Shown here: in pieces, positions 16,308 through 27,261 of the stretch
Numbering within the stretch: position 1 is the first letter of the stretch
How the letters are laid out: every line of letters starts with the position of its first letter
Origin: an uncultured Oleiphilus sp.
GTDB taxonomy: Bacteria; Pseudomonadota; Gammaproteobacteria; Pseudomonadales; Oleiphilaceae
Assembly: GCA_913020245.1 (NCBI GenBank)
Contig: CAJWAD010000016.1
Coordinates: 1 to 46,848 of the forward strand
Direction: 5' to 3'
Length of the DNA stretch: 46,848 bases
Translations under genes and position numbers: made by a program
Notes under the pieces: generated by a model
The model's database searches: none
What the model saw: only the letters and a program-made list of their open reading frames with translations
What the model was told of the DNA's origin: nothing

Positions 16308-19250
16308 ATGAAAAGAATGCTAATTAATGCAACTCAAACCGAAGAGTTGCGCGTTGCCCTTGTAGATGGCCAGAAGCTTTACGATTTAGATATCGAAGCA
16401 GGTTCACGAGAGCAGAAAAAAGCGAACATATACAAAGGAAAGATAACACGAATCGAGCCAAGCTTAGAGGCTGCTTTTGTCGACTTTGGCGCAGAACGCC
16501 ATGGATTTCTGCCCTTAAAAGAGATCTCAAAAGAATACTTTAGAGAAGGGCTAGGAAAAGGGCGAGTCAATATTAAAGACGCGCTGTCGGAAGGCCAAGA
16601 GCTAATTGTTCAAGTTGACAAAGAAGAGCGAGGTAACAAAGGCGCAGCACTAACGACTTTTATCAGTCTTGCGGGTCGGTATTTGGTGCTAATGCCAAAC
16701 AACGCCAGAGCGGGCGGAATTTCTCGACGCATTGAAGGTGAGGAACGCATTCAGCTTAAAGAAGCTATCTCAGGCCTCAACATGCCCAAAAACATGGGTG
16801 CAATTGTGCGAACCGCGGGCGTAGGTCGCACTACTGAAGAGCTTCAATGGGATTTGGATTACCTCCTACAATTCTGGGAATCAATTACTAGCGCATCAAA
16901 AGGTCGCCCTGCCCCTTTCCTAATATATCAAGAAAGCAATTTAATCATCCGCGCAATTCGAGATTACCTTCGTCAGGATATTGGTGAAGTATTAGTTGAT
17001 GCGCCACTTGTCTTTGAAGACGTTTTAAATTTCGTTCGTGCAGTGATGCCTGCGTATGAAACCAAAATCAAGTTGTACCAAGATGAGGTTCCGCTATTTA
17101 GCCGCTATCAAATAGAAGCGCAAATCGAGACGGCGTTCCAACGTGAAGTTAAGTTGCCGTCTGGTGGTTCTATCGTTATCGACCCAACTGAGGCACTCGT
17201 GTCTATCGATATTAACTCTGCCCGCGCCACGAAAGGCGGAGATATTGAAGAAACCGCACTCGTCACAAACCTTGAGGCGGCGGACGAAATTGCCCGCCAG
17301 CTTCGTTTGCGTGATATGGGCGGTTTAGTCGTCATCGATTTTATCGACATGGGACCAACCAAGAATCAGCGTGACGTGGAAAACCGTATGCGGACCGCTC
17401 TCGAGCTCGACCGCGCGCGTGTCCAAGTAGGTAAGATATCCCGCTTTGGACTACTCGAAATGTCCCGTCAGCGGTTACGCCCTTCACTTGGCGAAACTCG
17501 CTCAGTAGTCTGCCCTCGCTGTAATGGCCAAGGCACGATAAGAGACATAGAGTCACTGGCGCTCTCGATCATGCGACTCGTATACGAAGAGAGCTCAAAA
17601 GAAAAAACCGGTGCAGTGCAAGCATTGGTACCTGTCACTGTGGCCTCTTTTTTACTTAACGAAAAGCGTAAGCAGATTATCGACATTGAGAGCAAGCAGG
17701 GAGTGCAGGTAATTATTGTTCCGATCGATTCTATGGACACACCGCATTTTGAAGTCCTCCGAATCCGCGAGGATGAGTCTGAAGGCAATGACGATCGCCC
17801 AAGCTATACCATTGAACCGAGCCAAGGCGAAGACCACCAAGTCACCACGACAACCGCTCGCGAAATTGTGCGTGAAGAAGCGGCTGTGAAAAGTATCGCA
17901 CCAAGCGCTCCCGCGCCGAGCGCACCAGCAGCAAATCTAGAGAGCAAAGGCCTCTTTAAAAAGCTTGGTGAAAAATTAAGCTCAATGTTTAGCAACGAGG
18001 ACGATACCGTAGTTGTAGCGGCTAACGATACAAGTCGAAACCAAAATAAACGCTCAAATGAACGTAACAGAAAGCCAAACAATGTTAACGGCTCAGGTAA
18101 CGCTCATACCCACGCCAAGCGTAACGATAGTCGAAATAGTCAAAAGCGTAAAAACGATAGCTCAAAAAATCAGTCTAGAAATGCTGATAAAAATACCTCT
18201 CGAGACAATGAGCAGCCGAATAGACGTAGTAATAGTAGTAGTAATCGCAACGCAAACCGCCGGGATAATCAAGAGTCTCGAGACAATCGCAACACCAAAC
18301 GCGATAACCGACCAGATAATAGATCAGAGAATCGCTCAGAAAATAGTGAAGCGAAAAGTCCTCGGCGCAATCGAAATAGCGGCAGTAATGCAAGAAAGTA
18401 CGAAGACAAACAGCGTCCAAATGCAAAACCCCCAACCGGTCTAGCGCCTCAAAAAACAGCCAGTGAAGATGAATTAGCAATGCATCGAGCTGCAGAAGCG
18501 CATCAAGCTGCTGCGGAAGACGGAAACGTAAACCAAAACGTAACCACGGAAGCAAGCGTAGCGAGTTCAGCGCAGGACAACGTCGCCGAGCCAGGCCAAA
18601 CCCGTCGCCGTAATACACGCCGAACCCGTCGCCCTAAAGCAGAGACCGCCAATGCAAATACAACGAGCATAACGGCGGAAAGTCCTGAAGAAAAAAGCGA
18701 ACAAACTGTCGCGACAGCGCCTAACGAACCCAAAGATAAACATGAAGAAAAGACGGTAGTCGTAAAAACCGAGGAAACGCTAAGCGCGAAGCCTGAGGAA
18801 TTAACGACACCTGAGGAATCATTGGAAAAACCAAAACGCCCAGCGCGTCGCAACACTCGCCGCAGAACACCAAAGGCCGACTCAACAGCCGCTACTGAGA
18901 CTCCGACAAAACCAGAAGAGCTAAAAGCTGAGGCGCCTGTTAAAAGTGCTGAAGGTGAACAAAAAGCGACAACCAAACCTGCGAAAAAAAATGAAGTTCA
19001 AGCTGAACCAGAAAAGTCTGCGACCGAAATAAAAGCCGAAGCTAAATCTAAGGCAGGCTCTGGCGAAAGCGCAAAACCAACTGCAGATAAAAAACCGGTT
19101 CGACGCAGACAGCGCAGTCAATCAGAGCGGGCGCACAATGACCCCCGTGCTAAGTCAGAGACGTCAGTGAATGCAGATGCATCGCTAACAGCAACCGAAA
19201 GCACACAACAATCTTTAGCGCTAAACACAGATGGTGATAAAATAGAGTAG
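16308..19250 (+). CDS. rne: Ribonuclease E
   Basis: A 980-residue endoribonuclease and degradosome scaffold that starts [21 protein letters not shown], like E. coli RNase E. The catalytic half has an S1 domain (about 38-120), catalytic D301 (SIDINSAR) and D344 (VIDFIDM), and the zinc-link cysteines C402 and C405 (CPRCNGQG). Residues 545-563 ([18 protein letters not shown]) look like the amphipathic membrane-binding helix. The remaining 400 residues are low-complexity: an Asn/Arg/Ser/Asp-rich tract (about 575-705), arginine clusters such as [12 protein letters not shown] that should bind RNA, and NDPR at 944-947 near the end, a motif seen in pseudomonad scaffolds. Autoregulation through its leader is likely by analogy. 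Confidence 0.97.
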   Translation: MKRMLINATQTEELRVALVDGQKLYDLDIEAGSREQKKANIYKGKITRIEPSLEAAFVDFGAERHGFLPLKEISKEYFREGLGKGRVNIKDALSEGQELIVQVDKEERGNKGAALTTFISLAGRYLVLMPNNARAGGISRRIEGEERIQLKEAISGLNMPKNMGAIVRTAGVGRTTEELQWDLDYLLQFWESITSASKGRPAPFLIYQESNLIIRAIRDYLRQDIGEVLVDAPLVFEDVLNFVRAVMPAYETKIKLYQDEVPLFSRYQIEAQIETAFQREVKLPSGGSIVIDPTEALVSIDINSARATKGGDIEETALVTNLEAADEIARQLRLRDMGGLVVIDFIDMGPTKNQRDVENRMRTALELDRARVQVGKISRFGLLEMSRQRLRPSLGETRSVVCPRCNGQGTIRDIESLALSIMRLVYEESSKEKTGAVQALVPVTVASFLLNEKRKQIIDIESKQGVQVIIVPIDSMDTPHFEVLRIREDESEGNDDRPSYTIEPSQGEDHQVTTTTAREIVREEAAVKSIAPSAPAPSAPAANLESKGLFKKLGEKLSSMFSNEDDTVVVAANDTSRNQNKRSNERNRKPNNVNGSGNAHTHAKRNDSRNSQKRKNDSSKNQSRNADKNTSRDNEQPNRRSNSSSNRNANRRDNQESRDNRNTKRDNRPDNRSENRSENSEAKSPRRNRNSGSNARKYEDKQRPNAKPPTGLAPQKTASEDELAMHRAAEAHQAAAEDGNVNQNVTTEASVASSAQDNVAEPGQTRRRNTRRTRRPKAETANANTTSITAESPEEKSEQTVATAPNEPKDKHEEKTVVVKTEETLSAKPEELTTPEESLEKPKRPARRNTRRRTPKADSTAATETPTKPEELKAEAPVKSAEGEQKATTKPAKKNEVQAEPEKSATEIKAEAKSKAGSGESAKPTADKKPVRRRQRSQSERAHNDPRAKSETSVNADASLTATESTQQSLALNTDGDKIE

Positions 19251-19279
19251 TCGCGTCCAACGCTAGTTACTATTTAACA

Positions 19280-19312
19280 AAGCCAGTCGTCGTCTTGACC
19301 ACTGGCTTTTTT
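19280..19312 (+). terminator. Rho-independent terminator after rne
   Basis: An 8-bp stem (aagccagt with actggctt) with a 13-base loop is followed by six T. It lies 29 bases beyond the rne stop and immediately before the next gene. Confidence 0.78.
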
Positions 19313-19326
19313 ACAGCAGGTGAACC

Positions 19327-19869
19327 ATGCCCTTATGTTCTCAAGAAATAGATAGAATTGAAGACATCCTTTTTAGCGATGACCTCAATGAAGACGCACT
19401 CGATTACTTTGGCTTGCATGGCTTAGTTAGCGCGATCGTAGTAGGTCCACCCTCAGTTAGCGCAGATCAAGCCCTTCATGCGACTCTAGGAGGAGAGGTT
19501 AAGCTATCAAACAAGCAAACAACTACGCTTATTGATGCAATTGAAACCATTGCAAAAGACTTAGCCGACTTCTTAACAGAAGGTTCGGACTTCAACCTAC
19601 CTTTTGAAGAAGAAGACGAAGACTACGAAGTGGCCATGGAAAGTTGGTGTGTTGGCTTTATCGAGGGCATGCTATTAAAAGAAGATGCATGGTTCGCCAA
19701 AGATGAAGAAGTCAGTGCAGAGCTATTGCTGCCTTATATGGCGCTTTCGGGCTTATATGACGGTGACGAGTTCCATCAGATTCACGATAACAGCAAGCTA
19801 ATGCAACAAATGATTGGCCTACTAGGCGAGCAATTGACCGATATCTATCTCTTTTTTCATAGCGACTAA
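19327..19869 (+). CDS. UPF0149 (YgfB/YecA-like) family protein
   Basis: A 180-residue, strongly acidic protein with the UPF0149 pattern: an N-terminal helical segment with LHGLVSAIVVGPP, an acidic linker LPFEEEDEDYE and a central WCVGFIEGML. It lacks the C-terminal SEC-C zinc motif found in some YecA proteins. Pseudomonad relatives have been linked to gene regulation, but no biochemical role can be assigned from sequence. It is cut off from rne by a terminator and converges on rnm. Confidence 0.82.
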   Translation: MPLCSQEIDRIEDILFSDDLNEDALDYFGLHGLVSAIVVGPPSVSADQALHATLGGEVKLSNKQTTTLIDAIETIAKDLADFLTEGSDFNLPFEEEDEDYEVAMESWCVGFIEGMLLKEDAWFAKDEEVSAELLLPYMALSGLYDGDEFHQIHDNSKLMQQMIGLLGEQLTDIYLFFHSD

Positions 19870-19894
19870 ACGAAGACTATCGCCGACAGATAAG

Positions 19895-20731
19895 CTAACG
19901 GAAAAGAGTCCATACCGGTGTCACAGAGCTGGGTAAGGCGGGTACCCTGCCGATCTCAGCCCAAGCAAACTTCGGCGAGTGAAAATCAGAACCGACTGAC
20001 GCGAGTAAGTCGTTACGACCACAAAGATCCGCTAACATACCGACCTCACCAGGTTTTTGTCCGGACACAATCACCTCCATAGCTCTGCCGTCTAACGCCT
20101 TAAAATCTTCAATTAGCAAACGTAATTTAGACAACGAAAAATTATACTTTCGTGGATGCGCAATCACTGCAACACCCTTAGCTGAGGAGATCCAATCCAT
20201 CACTTCAGCCAGCGAAGGCCAAACATTCTTCACGTCACCGACCTTACCGGAGCCTAAATACTGTTTGAATGCAGCGCCGTGACTCTCAACCACCTGCTCA
20301 TCTATCAAGGCTTGCGCAAAATGAGGCCGTCCAGGTACTCCCGAGGCACTCAGCGAGACAGCACGGTCGTAAACGTCCGGCAAACCTTTGTGCACAAGTT
20401 TCGCTGCTATTTCTCGCGCACGCTGCAATCTATTTTCTGTCTGAATACGCTGAGCTTGCTGCATCGTTTCATCATCAATTGCAAAGTCATAAGCTAAAAT
20501 ATGTACTCCATAGTTTCGCCACTGGCACGAAAGTTCAATACCCGGTATCAATTTCATACCAAGCTCATCAGCCTTATTTTTCGCCTCATTTAATCCAGCG
20601 ATCGTATCGTGATCGGTAAGCGACAAGGTTTCAACGCCATGCTGGTGCGCGCGCGTAACGACATCTGAGGGTGAAAGTGAGCCATCGGACACATTGCTAT
20701 GGCAATGCAAGTCAACATTTGAATATCTCAC
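19895..20731 (-). CDS. rnm: PHP-domain 5'-3' exoribonuclease (RNase AM / YciV family)
   Basis: A 278-residue PHP-fold metal enzyme. VDLHCHSNVSDGSL and SLTDHDTIAGL near the N-terminus are PHP motifs I and II; GIELSCQW, VIAHPRKYNF and GSDFHSP supply further metal ligands. E. coli YciV (RNase AM) trims 5' ends of rRNA and degrades short oligonucleotides. The start is a GTG with an agaga ribosome site upstream. In many gammaproteobacteria this gene sits beside yciI-type genes, as here. Confidence 0.9.
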   Translation of the reverse strand: MRYSNVDLHCHSNVSDGSLSPSDVVTRAHQHGVETLSLTDHDTIAGLNEAKNKADELGMKLIPGIELSCQWRNYGVHILAYDFAIDDETMQQAQRIQTENRLQRAREIAAKLVHKGLPDVYDRAVSLSASGVPGRPHFAQALIDEQVVESHGAAFKQYLGSGKVGDVKNVWPSLAEVMDWISSAKGVAVIAHPRKYNFSLSKLRLLIEDFKALDGRAMEVIVSGQKPGEVGMLADLCGRNDLLASVGSDFHSPKFAWAEIGRVPALPSSVTPVWTLFR

Positions 20732-20856
20732 ACTAATATTATCTCTATGAACCGCGTATAATCGCTAAGTATAGCGAAATCCGAGGGGGAGTTCGCGCCG
20801 AGCGAACGCTTCTAAGACCTTTACAGCATTATTCGGAATAATTTCACAGGAAATAC

Positions 20857-21558
20857 ATGTCAGACGCTACACCACACAAACAATCTTCAGGCTCATTACT
20901 TACTGAGCTCGCCATCTGTGTCATTGCACCCACCCTGATCCTAAAATACCTAAGCCCAGAGGATCAACTCGGTCCAATTTATGGCCTCATACTAGGACTT
21001 TCTCTTCCCCTACTTTATGGCCTATACCAATTTTACCAAGAGAAAAAATTCGGTTTTATTCCTGCACTCGGCTTTATAAGCATTTTACTCACCAGCAGCA
21101 TCGGCCTGCTCGAACTTGATAACAAATACATCGCGATTAAAGAAGCTGCTATTCCACTAATCATTGGAGTCGGCACCATAATTTCACTTAAAACGCCCTA
21201 TCCGCTTGTCAAAACGTTTATTTATAACGAAAAAATACTGCAAGTTAATAAAGTGGACGATGCGCTACACTCGCATAATACAAAAAATGAATTTGAGGCT
21301 GCATTGAGCAAAGCCACCTACATTTTATCGGGCTCGTTCTTACTGTCGGCTATTTTAAATTATGGCTTAGCGAAATATATCGTGACCAGCCCATCTGGCA
21401 CACCTGAGTTCAACGATCAACTCGGTACGATGAATTTATTAAGCTATCCCGTTATCACTATTCCTTGTCTAATCGTAATGGTCATTGCAATGATGTATCT
21501 ATTCAAGCAAATTAAAAAACTGACTGGACTCGAGCTAGACGACATACTGCATACTTGA
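20857..21558 (+). CDS. VC0807-family inner-membrane protein
   Basis: A 233-residue polytopic membrane protein with about six hydrophobic segments and the conserved stretch [28 protein letters not shown] followed by [10 protein letters not shown]. This is the VC0807-type family, distantly like the septation protein IspZ/YciB, whose place between rnm and yciI it occupies. Function is unknown. It is the first gene of a short plus-strand group; yciI starts seven bases after its stop. Confidence 0.8.
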   Translation: MSDATPHKQSSGSLLTELAICVIAPTLILKYLSPEDQLGPIYGLILGLSLPLLYGLYQFYQEKKFGFIPALGFISILLTSSIGLLELDNKYIAIKEAAIPLIIGVGTIISLKTPYPLVKTFIYNEKILQVNKVDDALHSHNTKNEFEAALSKATYILSGSFLLSAILNYGLAKYIVTSPSGTPEFNDQLGTMNLLSYPVITIPCLIVMVIAMMYLFKQIKKLTGLELDDILHT

Positions 21559-21565
21559 GGAAAAC

Positions 21566-21865
21566 ATGTATTACGCGATTATTGCACAAGATATCGAAAA
21601 TAGTTTGTCGAAACGTAAATTGGCTCGCCCCGCACATTTAGCGCGTTTACAAGAACTAAAGAAGCTAGGACGCTTATTAATAGCGGGCCCTCACCCAGCA
21701 ATTGACACGGATGATCCGGGTGAAGCTGGATTTTCAGGGAGCTTGGTCGTTGCTGAATTTGAATCTCTTCAACTTGCTGAACAATGGGCTGCAACAGACC
21801 CTTATGTTGAGGCAGGCGTTTACGAAAATGTCATCGTTAGACCGTTTAAGAAAGTGCTACCCTAA
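21566..21865 (+). CDS. yciI: YciI-family protein
   Basis: A 99-residue ferredoxin-like (dimeric alpha/beta barrel) protein. The N-terminus [15 protein letters not shown], then [11 protein letters not shown] and the pair [25 protein letters not shown] match YciI, which carries a conserved His/Asp pair suggesting an enzymatic role of unknown nature. It follows the membrane protein after seven bases, with a gagga ribosome site at the upstream stop codon. Confidence 0.9.
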   Translation: MYYAIIAQDIENSLSKRKLARPAHLARLQELKKLGRLLIAGPHPAIDTDDPGEAGFSGSLVVAEFESLQLAEQWAATDPYVEAGVYENVIVRPFKKVLP

Positions 21866-21894
21866 AACAAAGTAAATAGGACAATATTTAACCA

Positions 21895-22560
21895 ATGAAA
21901 ATTTTTGCTCAACTCATCTCTCTATTGCTATTGACCGCTAATGCCTGGTCAGAGACGAAATATATTGATGATACCCTTTTGGTACCCCTGCGAAGCGGCG
22001 AGGGTACCGGTTTTCGAATCGTACACAAAGGTCTTAAAAGTGGAACACAGCTTGAAGTCATCTCAAGAAATGTTGTTTCTGGCTACTCACAAGTACGCAC
22101 TCGATCGGGCATCGAGGGATATCTGCCCTCGCGTTACCTCATCAACACCCCAATCGCTCGCGACCGTTTAATCACTATAAATAAAGAGCTCGAAACGTTC
22201 AGAGAAGAGAATGCATCGCTTAGCACACAAGTCGATTCACTCCAGAATGAATTAAATACTCTAAAACAAACGCACACCAGCACAGCGCAAGAGTTAGAAA
22301 TCCATACTCAGGAATTATCGCGCGTTAAGTCCGTTTCTTCTGATGCGCTTAACTTAGAGCGCCGAAATATTGAGCTACGTGAGGGCAACGAAACCCTGCG
22401 TAACGAATTAGAGCTTCTACAAGTTGAAAATGCTCGTTTAAATGATAAGTCTGAATCGAATATGCTTCTAATAGGCGGAGGGCTGGTTCTTCTTGGCGCT
22501 ATTTTGGCGATCATCTTACCCTTGCTGAAAAGCGGCAAACGAGGAGAAAGCTGGGCGTAA
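21895..22560 (+). CDS. SH3-domain, coiled-coil membrane protein (YgiM-like, TIGR04211)
   Basis: A 221-residue protein with a signal peptide (about 1-19, cut near AWS-ETK), one bacterial SH3 domain (about 20-88, with VPLRSGEGTGFRIV and GYLPSRYL), a long coiled coil (about 95-185) and a C-terminal membrane helix (about 190-212). This is the YgiM/TIGR04211 layout. It is probably anchored in the inner membrane with the SH3 domain in the periplasm, perhaps at peptidoglycan. Function is unproven. It follows yciI after 29 bases. Confidence 0.85.
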   Translation: MKIFAQLISLLLLTANAWSETKYIDDTLLVPLRSGEGTGFRIVHKGLKSGTQLEVISRNVVSGYSQVRTRSGIEGYLPSRYLINTPIARDRLITINKELETFREENASLSTQVDSLQNELNTLKQTHTSTAQELEIHTQELSRVKSVSSDALNLERRNIELREGNETLRNELELLQVENARLNDKSESNMLLIGGGLVLLGAILAIILPLLKSGKRGESWA

Positions 22561-22764
22561 TTGCATTCTCCTTTTGAGATAAAGTTAGCCTTAATGCGTA
22601 TTGAAGTAGCGTAAACTTAAGCACTGAAAGGAGTTTCCTACAGCGCATGCTTGTCGCAGCCACAATTAACTGAGCGCGCCGAGGCTTATGTATTTGTTAG
22701 GTATTTAAAGACAGATAAAATCTTCATGTATCGACTGTATTTTGGTTAAACAGAGGGCGATTCG

Positions 22765-23091
22765 ATGTTACAAGGACTCAGCAGCGTAAACAGTGTTCAA
22801 AGAGATCATTCAGAAAAGCGTGACTTTCGACGCATGATGATCAACACAGACATCACCTTAAGGTTTGAAGGGGATGGCACACCCATTAACGCAAAATGCA
22901 TTAATCTAAGCAGTACGGGCATGCTGATAGCTGTGTCGCAATCAATTGAAGAGGGCGCTGTGTGCCAAGCTGAAATGGACTCAGGCAGCACGATCGTTAC
23001 TAATTTGAATGCTCATGTCCGCGTCATACGATGCGAAACAGGTGAAAAAGACGCTTATCTGTTAGGCACTGAAATCCTGAACATTGCTTAA
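22765..23091 (+). CDS. PilZ-domain protein
   Basis: A 108-residue single-domain PilZ protein. Both cyclic-di-GMP binding motifs are intact: RxxxR as R19-R23 (RDFRR) and NxSxxG as N47-S49-G52 (CINLSSTGML). It should bind c-di-GMP and relay it to a partner, often in motility or adhesion. It stands alone, 204 bases after the SH3 gene and convergent with rraA. The window also encodes a GGDEF-EAL protein that could make or break the same signal. Confidence 0.87.
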   Translation: MLQGLSSVNSVQRDHSEKRDFRRMMINTDITLRFEGDGTPINAKCINLSSTGMLIAVSQSIEEGAVCQAEMDSGSTIVTNLNAHVRVIRCETGEKDAYLLGTEILNIA

Positions 23092-23201
23092 CACAGCCGA
23101 AAAGGTCTAGACGCGCTCAAACGATAAGTTAACCGCTACGGCGCGCCTCAAAATACCACTCGTCATTACGCCTTCTTTACGGTGTACAACCCCTTAATAT
23201 A

Positions 23202-23702
23202 TCAGGCTTGTGGCATTTCTAATTTTTCTGCCGAAACGATGACCCCATTATTGTCGGCATAAACATACTCGCCTGGCATAAAAGTCACCCCACCAAAAGT
23301 GACCGGAATATTCAAATCACCAATACCCCGTTTCTCTGTTTTTCGAGGGTTACAACCAAGGGCTTGAACACCTAGAGGTGTTTGGGCAATGACATCTACG
23401 TCTCGAATACAGCCATAAATGACCAAACCTGCCCAACCATTTTTTACTGCCTTTTCTGCCAGCATATCGCCTAACAACGCATTGCGTTTTGAACCGCCGC
23501 CGTCAACAACCATAACGCGCCCTTGGCCTGGCAAACCGACTTGTTCTTTCACAACCGAGTTATCCTCATGACACTTGACGGTAACAATCTCACCGCCAAA
23601 GGCGTCAATAGCACCGAAATTCCGAAACATGGGATCAACTACTTGCACCAAATCTGGATATTCATCACAAAGATCTGGGGTGACAATTTTTTTATTGCTC
23701 AT
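23202..23702 (-). CDS. rraA: RraA, ribonuclease E activity regulator family
   Basis: A 166-residue protein of the RraA/MenG-like family. It matches E. coli RraA from [23 protein letters not shown] through [14 protein letters not shown] and [11 protein letters not shown] to [11 protein letters not shown]. coli RraA binds RNase E and lowers its activity; related proteins are oxaloacetate or HMG aldolases. The start at 23702 is chosen because an agagaag ribosome site precedes it; an upstream GTG would add seven residues. It lies 55 bases downstream of ppsA in the same direction. Confidence 0.9.
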   Translation of the reverse strand: MSNKKIVTPDLCDEYPDLVQVVDPMFRNFGAIDAFGGEIVTVKCHEDNSVVKEQVGLPGQGRVMVVDGGGSKRNALLGDMLAEKAVKNGWAGLVIYGCIRDVDVIAQTPLGVQALGCNPRKTEKRGIGDLNIPVTFGGVTFMPGEYVYADNNGVIVSAEKLEMPQA

Positions 23703-23757
23703 TGTTACTTCTCTTTCACTCACATTCGACTGGAAAAATGGTCAACAGGCAACCGAA

Positions 23758-26124
23758 TTACGGTTGAGGTTCATCCGCAAGGAAGAACCAAGTATCTAAC
23801 ACGGAGTCTGGATTCAATGAGACGCTATCAATTCCTTTTTCCATCAACCACCGTGCAAGATCTGGGTGATCTGATGGACCCTGTCCGCAAATACCAATAT
23901 ATTTTCCAGCTTTATTACACGCATCAATCGCATTACTGAGTAGCGCCTTAATAGCGTCGTTACGCTCATCAAACAGATGAGCCACAATACCTGAGTCTCG
24001 ATCTAACCCCAACGTCAACTGAGTGAGATCATTGGAGCCGATCGAAAATCCATCAAAATACTCCAAGAACTGGTCAGCCAGAATAGCATTGGCCGGCAGT
24101 TCGCACATCATGATCACTTTCAAATCATTCTCTCCGCGCTTTAAGCCTTGCTCCGCAAGTAAATCTACCACCTGCTTCGCTTCGCCAACAGTCCTCACAA
24201 ACGGTACCATCACCTCTACATTACTGAGTCCCATTTCTTCGCGCACACGCTTCAATGCACGACACTCAAGATAAAAGCAATCGCGAAACGTTTCAGAGAT
24301 ATAACGCGACGCACCGCGAAAACCTAACATTGGATTCTCTTCATTTGGCTCATAGAGCGTGCCGCCAATCAAATTGGCGTATTCATTAGATTTGAAGTCT
24401 GACAGACGAACAATTACTTTTTTGGGGTAAAACGCAGCGGCCAGAGTTGAAATACCTTCCACCAACTTTTCAATGTAAAAGTCAACTGGCGAGTCGTAGC
24501 CGCTGATGCGCGCCTCGACCGTTTGCTGAACTTCACGAGGAAGTGAATCAAAATTCAGAAGCGCTTTCGGATGCACCCCGATCATGCGATTGATAATAAA
24601 CTCCAAACGCGCTAACCCTACGCCATCGTTCGGTAATGCTTGAAAATCGAATGCGCGATCAGGATTCCCCACATTCATCATCAGTTTCAAATCGATTTCC
24701 GGCATTGACTCAACTGAATTTTCACGCAACTCAAAGTCTAATAAGTCCTCATAGATAAAACCTGTATCGCCCTCGGCACATGAAACTGTCACATTCTGCC
24801 CAGTTTCCAGCTTGTCACTCGCATCGCCGCAACCCACCACCGCAGGTATTCCCAGCTCACGTGCGATAATCGCCGCATGGCAAGTACGGCCTCCACGATC
24901 AGTGACAATCGCCGAGGCGCGCTTCATCACAGGTTCCCAATCGGGATCTGTCATGTCAGTAACAAGCACATCGCCCTCTTGCACTTGGTCCATGTGTGCT
25001 AAATCATCAACGATTTTTACTGGACCACTACCAATTTTCTGACCGATACTGCGACCCTCTACGAGCACCTTGCCTGTTTCTTTCATTAAATAGCGCTCTA
25101 GCACTGTCGCACTGGCACGGCTCTTCACGGTCTCTGGACGCGCTTGAACGATATAGAGTAAAGAATCATCGCCATCTTTTGCCCATTCAATATCCATGGG
25201 TCGGCCATAGTGCTTTTCAATCGCCAGCGCCTGGCGCGTCAGCTCATTTATATCTGCATCAGTTATCGAAAATGTTCGGCGCTCAGCGGTATCAACACGC
25301 ACGGTCTCAACAAGCTTGTCTGCGTCTTCAGAATAAATCATCTTCTGCGCTTTGCTACCCAAATTACGGCGCAAAATAGCAGGACGATCAGCCTCATAAG
25401 TTGGCTTGTGAACATAAAATTCATCAGGGTTGACTGCGCCTTGCACAACCATTTCACCCAAACCATAAGACGAGGTGATAAACACAACATCACGAAACCC
25501 CGATTCCGTATCTAGTGTAAACATAACGCCGCTTGACGCCGTTTCACTACGAACCATTTTTTGAATACCGGCGGACAAGGCGACTTCAGCATGCTCAAAA
25601 TTATGGTGCACGCGATAAGAAATGGCCCGATCGTTGAATAAAGACGCAAAGACTTCTTTGACGCGAAGCTTAACCGCTTGAATACCTTGCACATTTAGAA
25701 ATGTTTCTTGCTGCCCTGCAAATGATGCCTCGGGCAAATCTTCTGCTGTTGCAGAGGAGCGCACAGCAACCGCTAAATGCTCATTTCCACCTTGGAGTTG
25801 CAAGAAAGCACTCTCAAGCGCATCTTCTAAGGTACGTGGAAACTCCATACCCATTACCCAAGATCGAATTTCGGCACCGACTTCAGCAAGTTTATTTACG
25901 TCATCGACATTCAATGCATCGAGCGCCTTATTGATGCGATCACCTAACCCGTCTTTCGCTAAAAACTCACGAAAAGCGAACGACGTCGTCGCAAATCCGC
26001 CTGGCACACGAACATCTAAAGCACTTAAATTCGAAATCATCTCGCCGAGTGAGGCATTCTTGCCTCCTACTCGTTCAACATCATCCATGGCTAGGTCTTC
26101 AAACCAGACAATATACTCTTGCAA
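23758..26124 (-). CDS. ppsA: Phosphoenolpyruvate synthase
   Basis: A 788-residue enzyme that makes PEP from pyruvate and ATP for gluconeogenesis. The N-terminal ATP-grasp part has [10 protein letters not shown] and [18 protein letters not shown]; the swivelling domain has GGRTCHAAI with the phospho-histidine H416 and the regulatory threonine T414. The PEP-binding C-terminal domain has [19 protein letters not shown] and GICGQGPSD. Length is normal. It is divergent from ppsR, which encodes its regulator, and is followed by rraA. Confidence 0.97.
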   Translation of the reverse strand: MQEYIVWFEDLAMDDVERVGGKNASLGEMISNLSALDVRVPGGFATTSFAFREFLAKDGLGDRINKALDALNVDDVNKLAEVGAEIRSWVMGMEFPRTLEDALESAFLQLQGGNEHLAVAVRSSATAEDLPEASFAGQQETFLNVQGIQAVKLRVKEVFASLFNDRAISYRVHHNFEHAEVALSAGIQKMVRSETASSGVMFTLDTESGFRDVVFITSSYGLGEMVVQGAVNPDEFYVHKPTYEADRPAILRRNLGSKAQKMIYSEDADKLVETVRVDTAERRTFSITDADINELTRQALAIEKHYGRPMDIEWAKDGDDSLLYIVQARPETVKSRASATVLERYLMKETGKVLVEGRSIGQKIGSGPVKIVDDLAHMDQVQEGDVLVTDMTDPDWEPVMKRASAIVTDRGGRTCHAAIIARELGIPAVVGCGDASDKLETGQNVTVSCAEGDTGFIYEDLLDFELRENSVESMPEIDLKLMMNVGNPDRAFDFQALPNDGVGLARLEFIINRMIGVHPKALLNFDSLPREVQQTVEARISGYDSPVDFYIEKLVEGISTLAAAFYPKKVIVRLSDFKSNEYANLIGGTLYEPNEENPMLGFRGASRYISETFRDCFYLECRALKRVREEMGLSNVEVMVPFVRTVGEAKQVVDLLAEQGLKRGENDLKVIMMCELPANAILADQFLEYFDGFSIGSNDLTQLTLGLDRDSGIVAHLFDERNDAIKALLSNAIDACNKAGKYIGICGQGPSDHPDLARWLMEKGIDSVSLNPDSVLDTWFFLADEPQP

Positions 26125-26282
26125 GACGAATACTCCTTCGTTGACTATGCTTGTTAGACCATTGGGCCTAATAATTTATTGGCCAGAAAGCATAACACTT
26201 TATACTTACTTAGTTGAGTAGGATTCACTTAAAACTAGTAGAATCATACTGAAAACGTTACCGCCAAATTGAGCACTTATTT

Positions 26283-27101
26283 ATGACCATAAAGCGCACT
26301 GCATTTTTCATTTCAGACGGCACAGGCATTACCTCTGAAGCACTTGGCGTAAGCCTATTAAACCGCTTCGAGGATATTGCGTTCGATAAAGAAACCCTGC
26401 CTTATGTCGACTCTGTTGAAAAAGCGCATGAGGTCGTCGAGAAAATTAATATTGCTGCGCGGATAGATGACTCTCGCCCACTTGTCTTTGACACCGTTGT
26501 TGATGATGCGATTCGTAAAGTAATTGCTACCAGCGATAGCTTTATGATTGACGTCTTCGCCGCGTTTTTAGGCCCCTTGCAACGCGAGCTAAATGAACAA
26601 CCGAGCACTAAAGTCGGCCGCACTCGAATCACTGAAAGCACACACTATGACAAACGCATTGAGGCCATTAATTATGCACTCGAAAATGACGATGGCGCAC
26701 GCACAAAATATTATGATCAAGCCGACGTTATTTTAATCGGCGTTTCGCGCAGCGGCAAAACTCCAGCATGCCTCTACTTGGCAATGCAATACGGCATCAA
26801 AGCCGCTAATTATCCGCTCACCGAAGAGGATATCGAAGATCAAAAATTGCCAGCAAGCATTAAGGGTTTTCGCGAAAAGCTTTTCGGCCTCACCATTGAA
26901 CCAGACCGCCTTGCGCTGATTCGCAATGAACGCAAGCCGAATTCCCGCTACGCCTCGATGAAACAATGCAACCATGAGGTTGAAGAGGTGGAATTGATGT
27001 ACCGACGTGAACGGATTGCCTACACAAACACCACCCACTATTCAGTAGAAGAGATCGCAACAAGAGTAATGGTTAAATCAGGATTGCAACGCCGATGCTA
27101 A
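26283..27101 (+). CDS. ppsR: PEP synthase regulatory protein (kinase/pyrophosphorylase)
   Basis: A 272-residue DUF299 protein that inactivates PEP synthase by ADP-dependent phosphorylation of a threonine next to the catalytic histidine, and reactivates it by phosphorolysis. The start [16 protein letters not shown], the P-loop GVSRSGKTP (about 152-160) and KLFGLTI are typical. The target threonine is present in the divergent ppsA. The 158-base gap between the two genes should hold both promoters. Confidence 0.95.
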   Translation: MTIKRTAFFISDGTGITSEALGVSLLNRFEDIAFDKETLPYVDSVEKAHEVVEKINIAARIDDSRPLVFDTVVDDAIRKVIATSDSFMIDVFAAFLGPLQRELNEQPSTKVGRTRITESTHYDKRIEAINYALENDDGARTKYYDQADVILIGVSRSGKTPACLYLAMQYGIKAANYPLTEEDIEDQKLPASIKGFREKLFGLTIEPDRLALIRNERKPNSRYASMKQCNHEVEEVELMYRRERIAYTNTTHYSVEEIATRVMVKSGLQRRC

Positions 27102-27213
27102 CGTTATTCTAGGCCGTTTGGTTGCTTTGCAATCGAGCACGGGCCGCTTTATCGCTCTGCGCCCAATAGCGTCCGTGGAATAGATACAAAAATAATTAAT
27201 TTGTAATGCTAAA

Positions 27214-27246
27214 GAAGTAAAAGCCGCTTAAGACGGCTTTTACTTC
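27214..27246. terminator. Bidirectional terminator between ppsR and the M16 protease gene
   Basis: A perfect 13-bp inverted repeat (gaagtaaaagccg with cggcttttacttc) and a 7-base loop lie between the two convergent genes. The T-rich half of the stem serves either direction, though no long T run follows it. Confidence 0.62.
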
Positions 27247-27261
27247 ACTTTTGATTAAGCG

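Noticed and set aside
18503-18976. A 157-codon antisense ORF inside rne
   Set aside because: It mirrors the low-complexity Arg/Lys/Glu-rich tail of RNase E; long open antisense frames are expected there.
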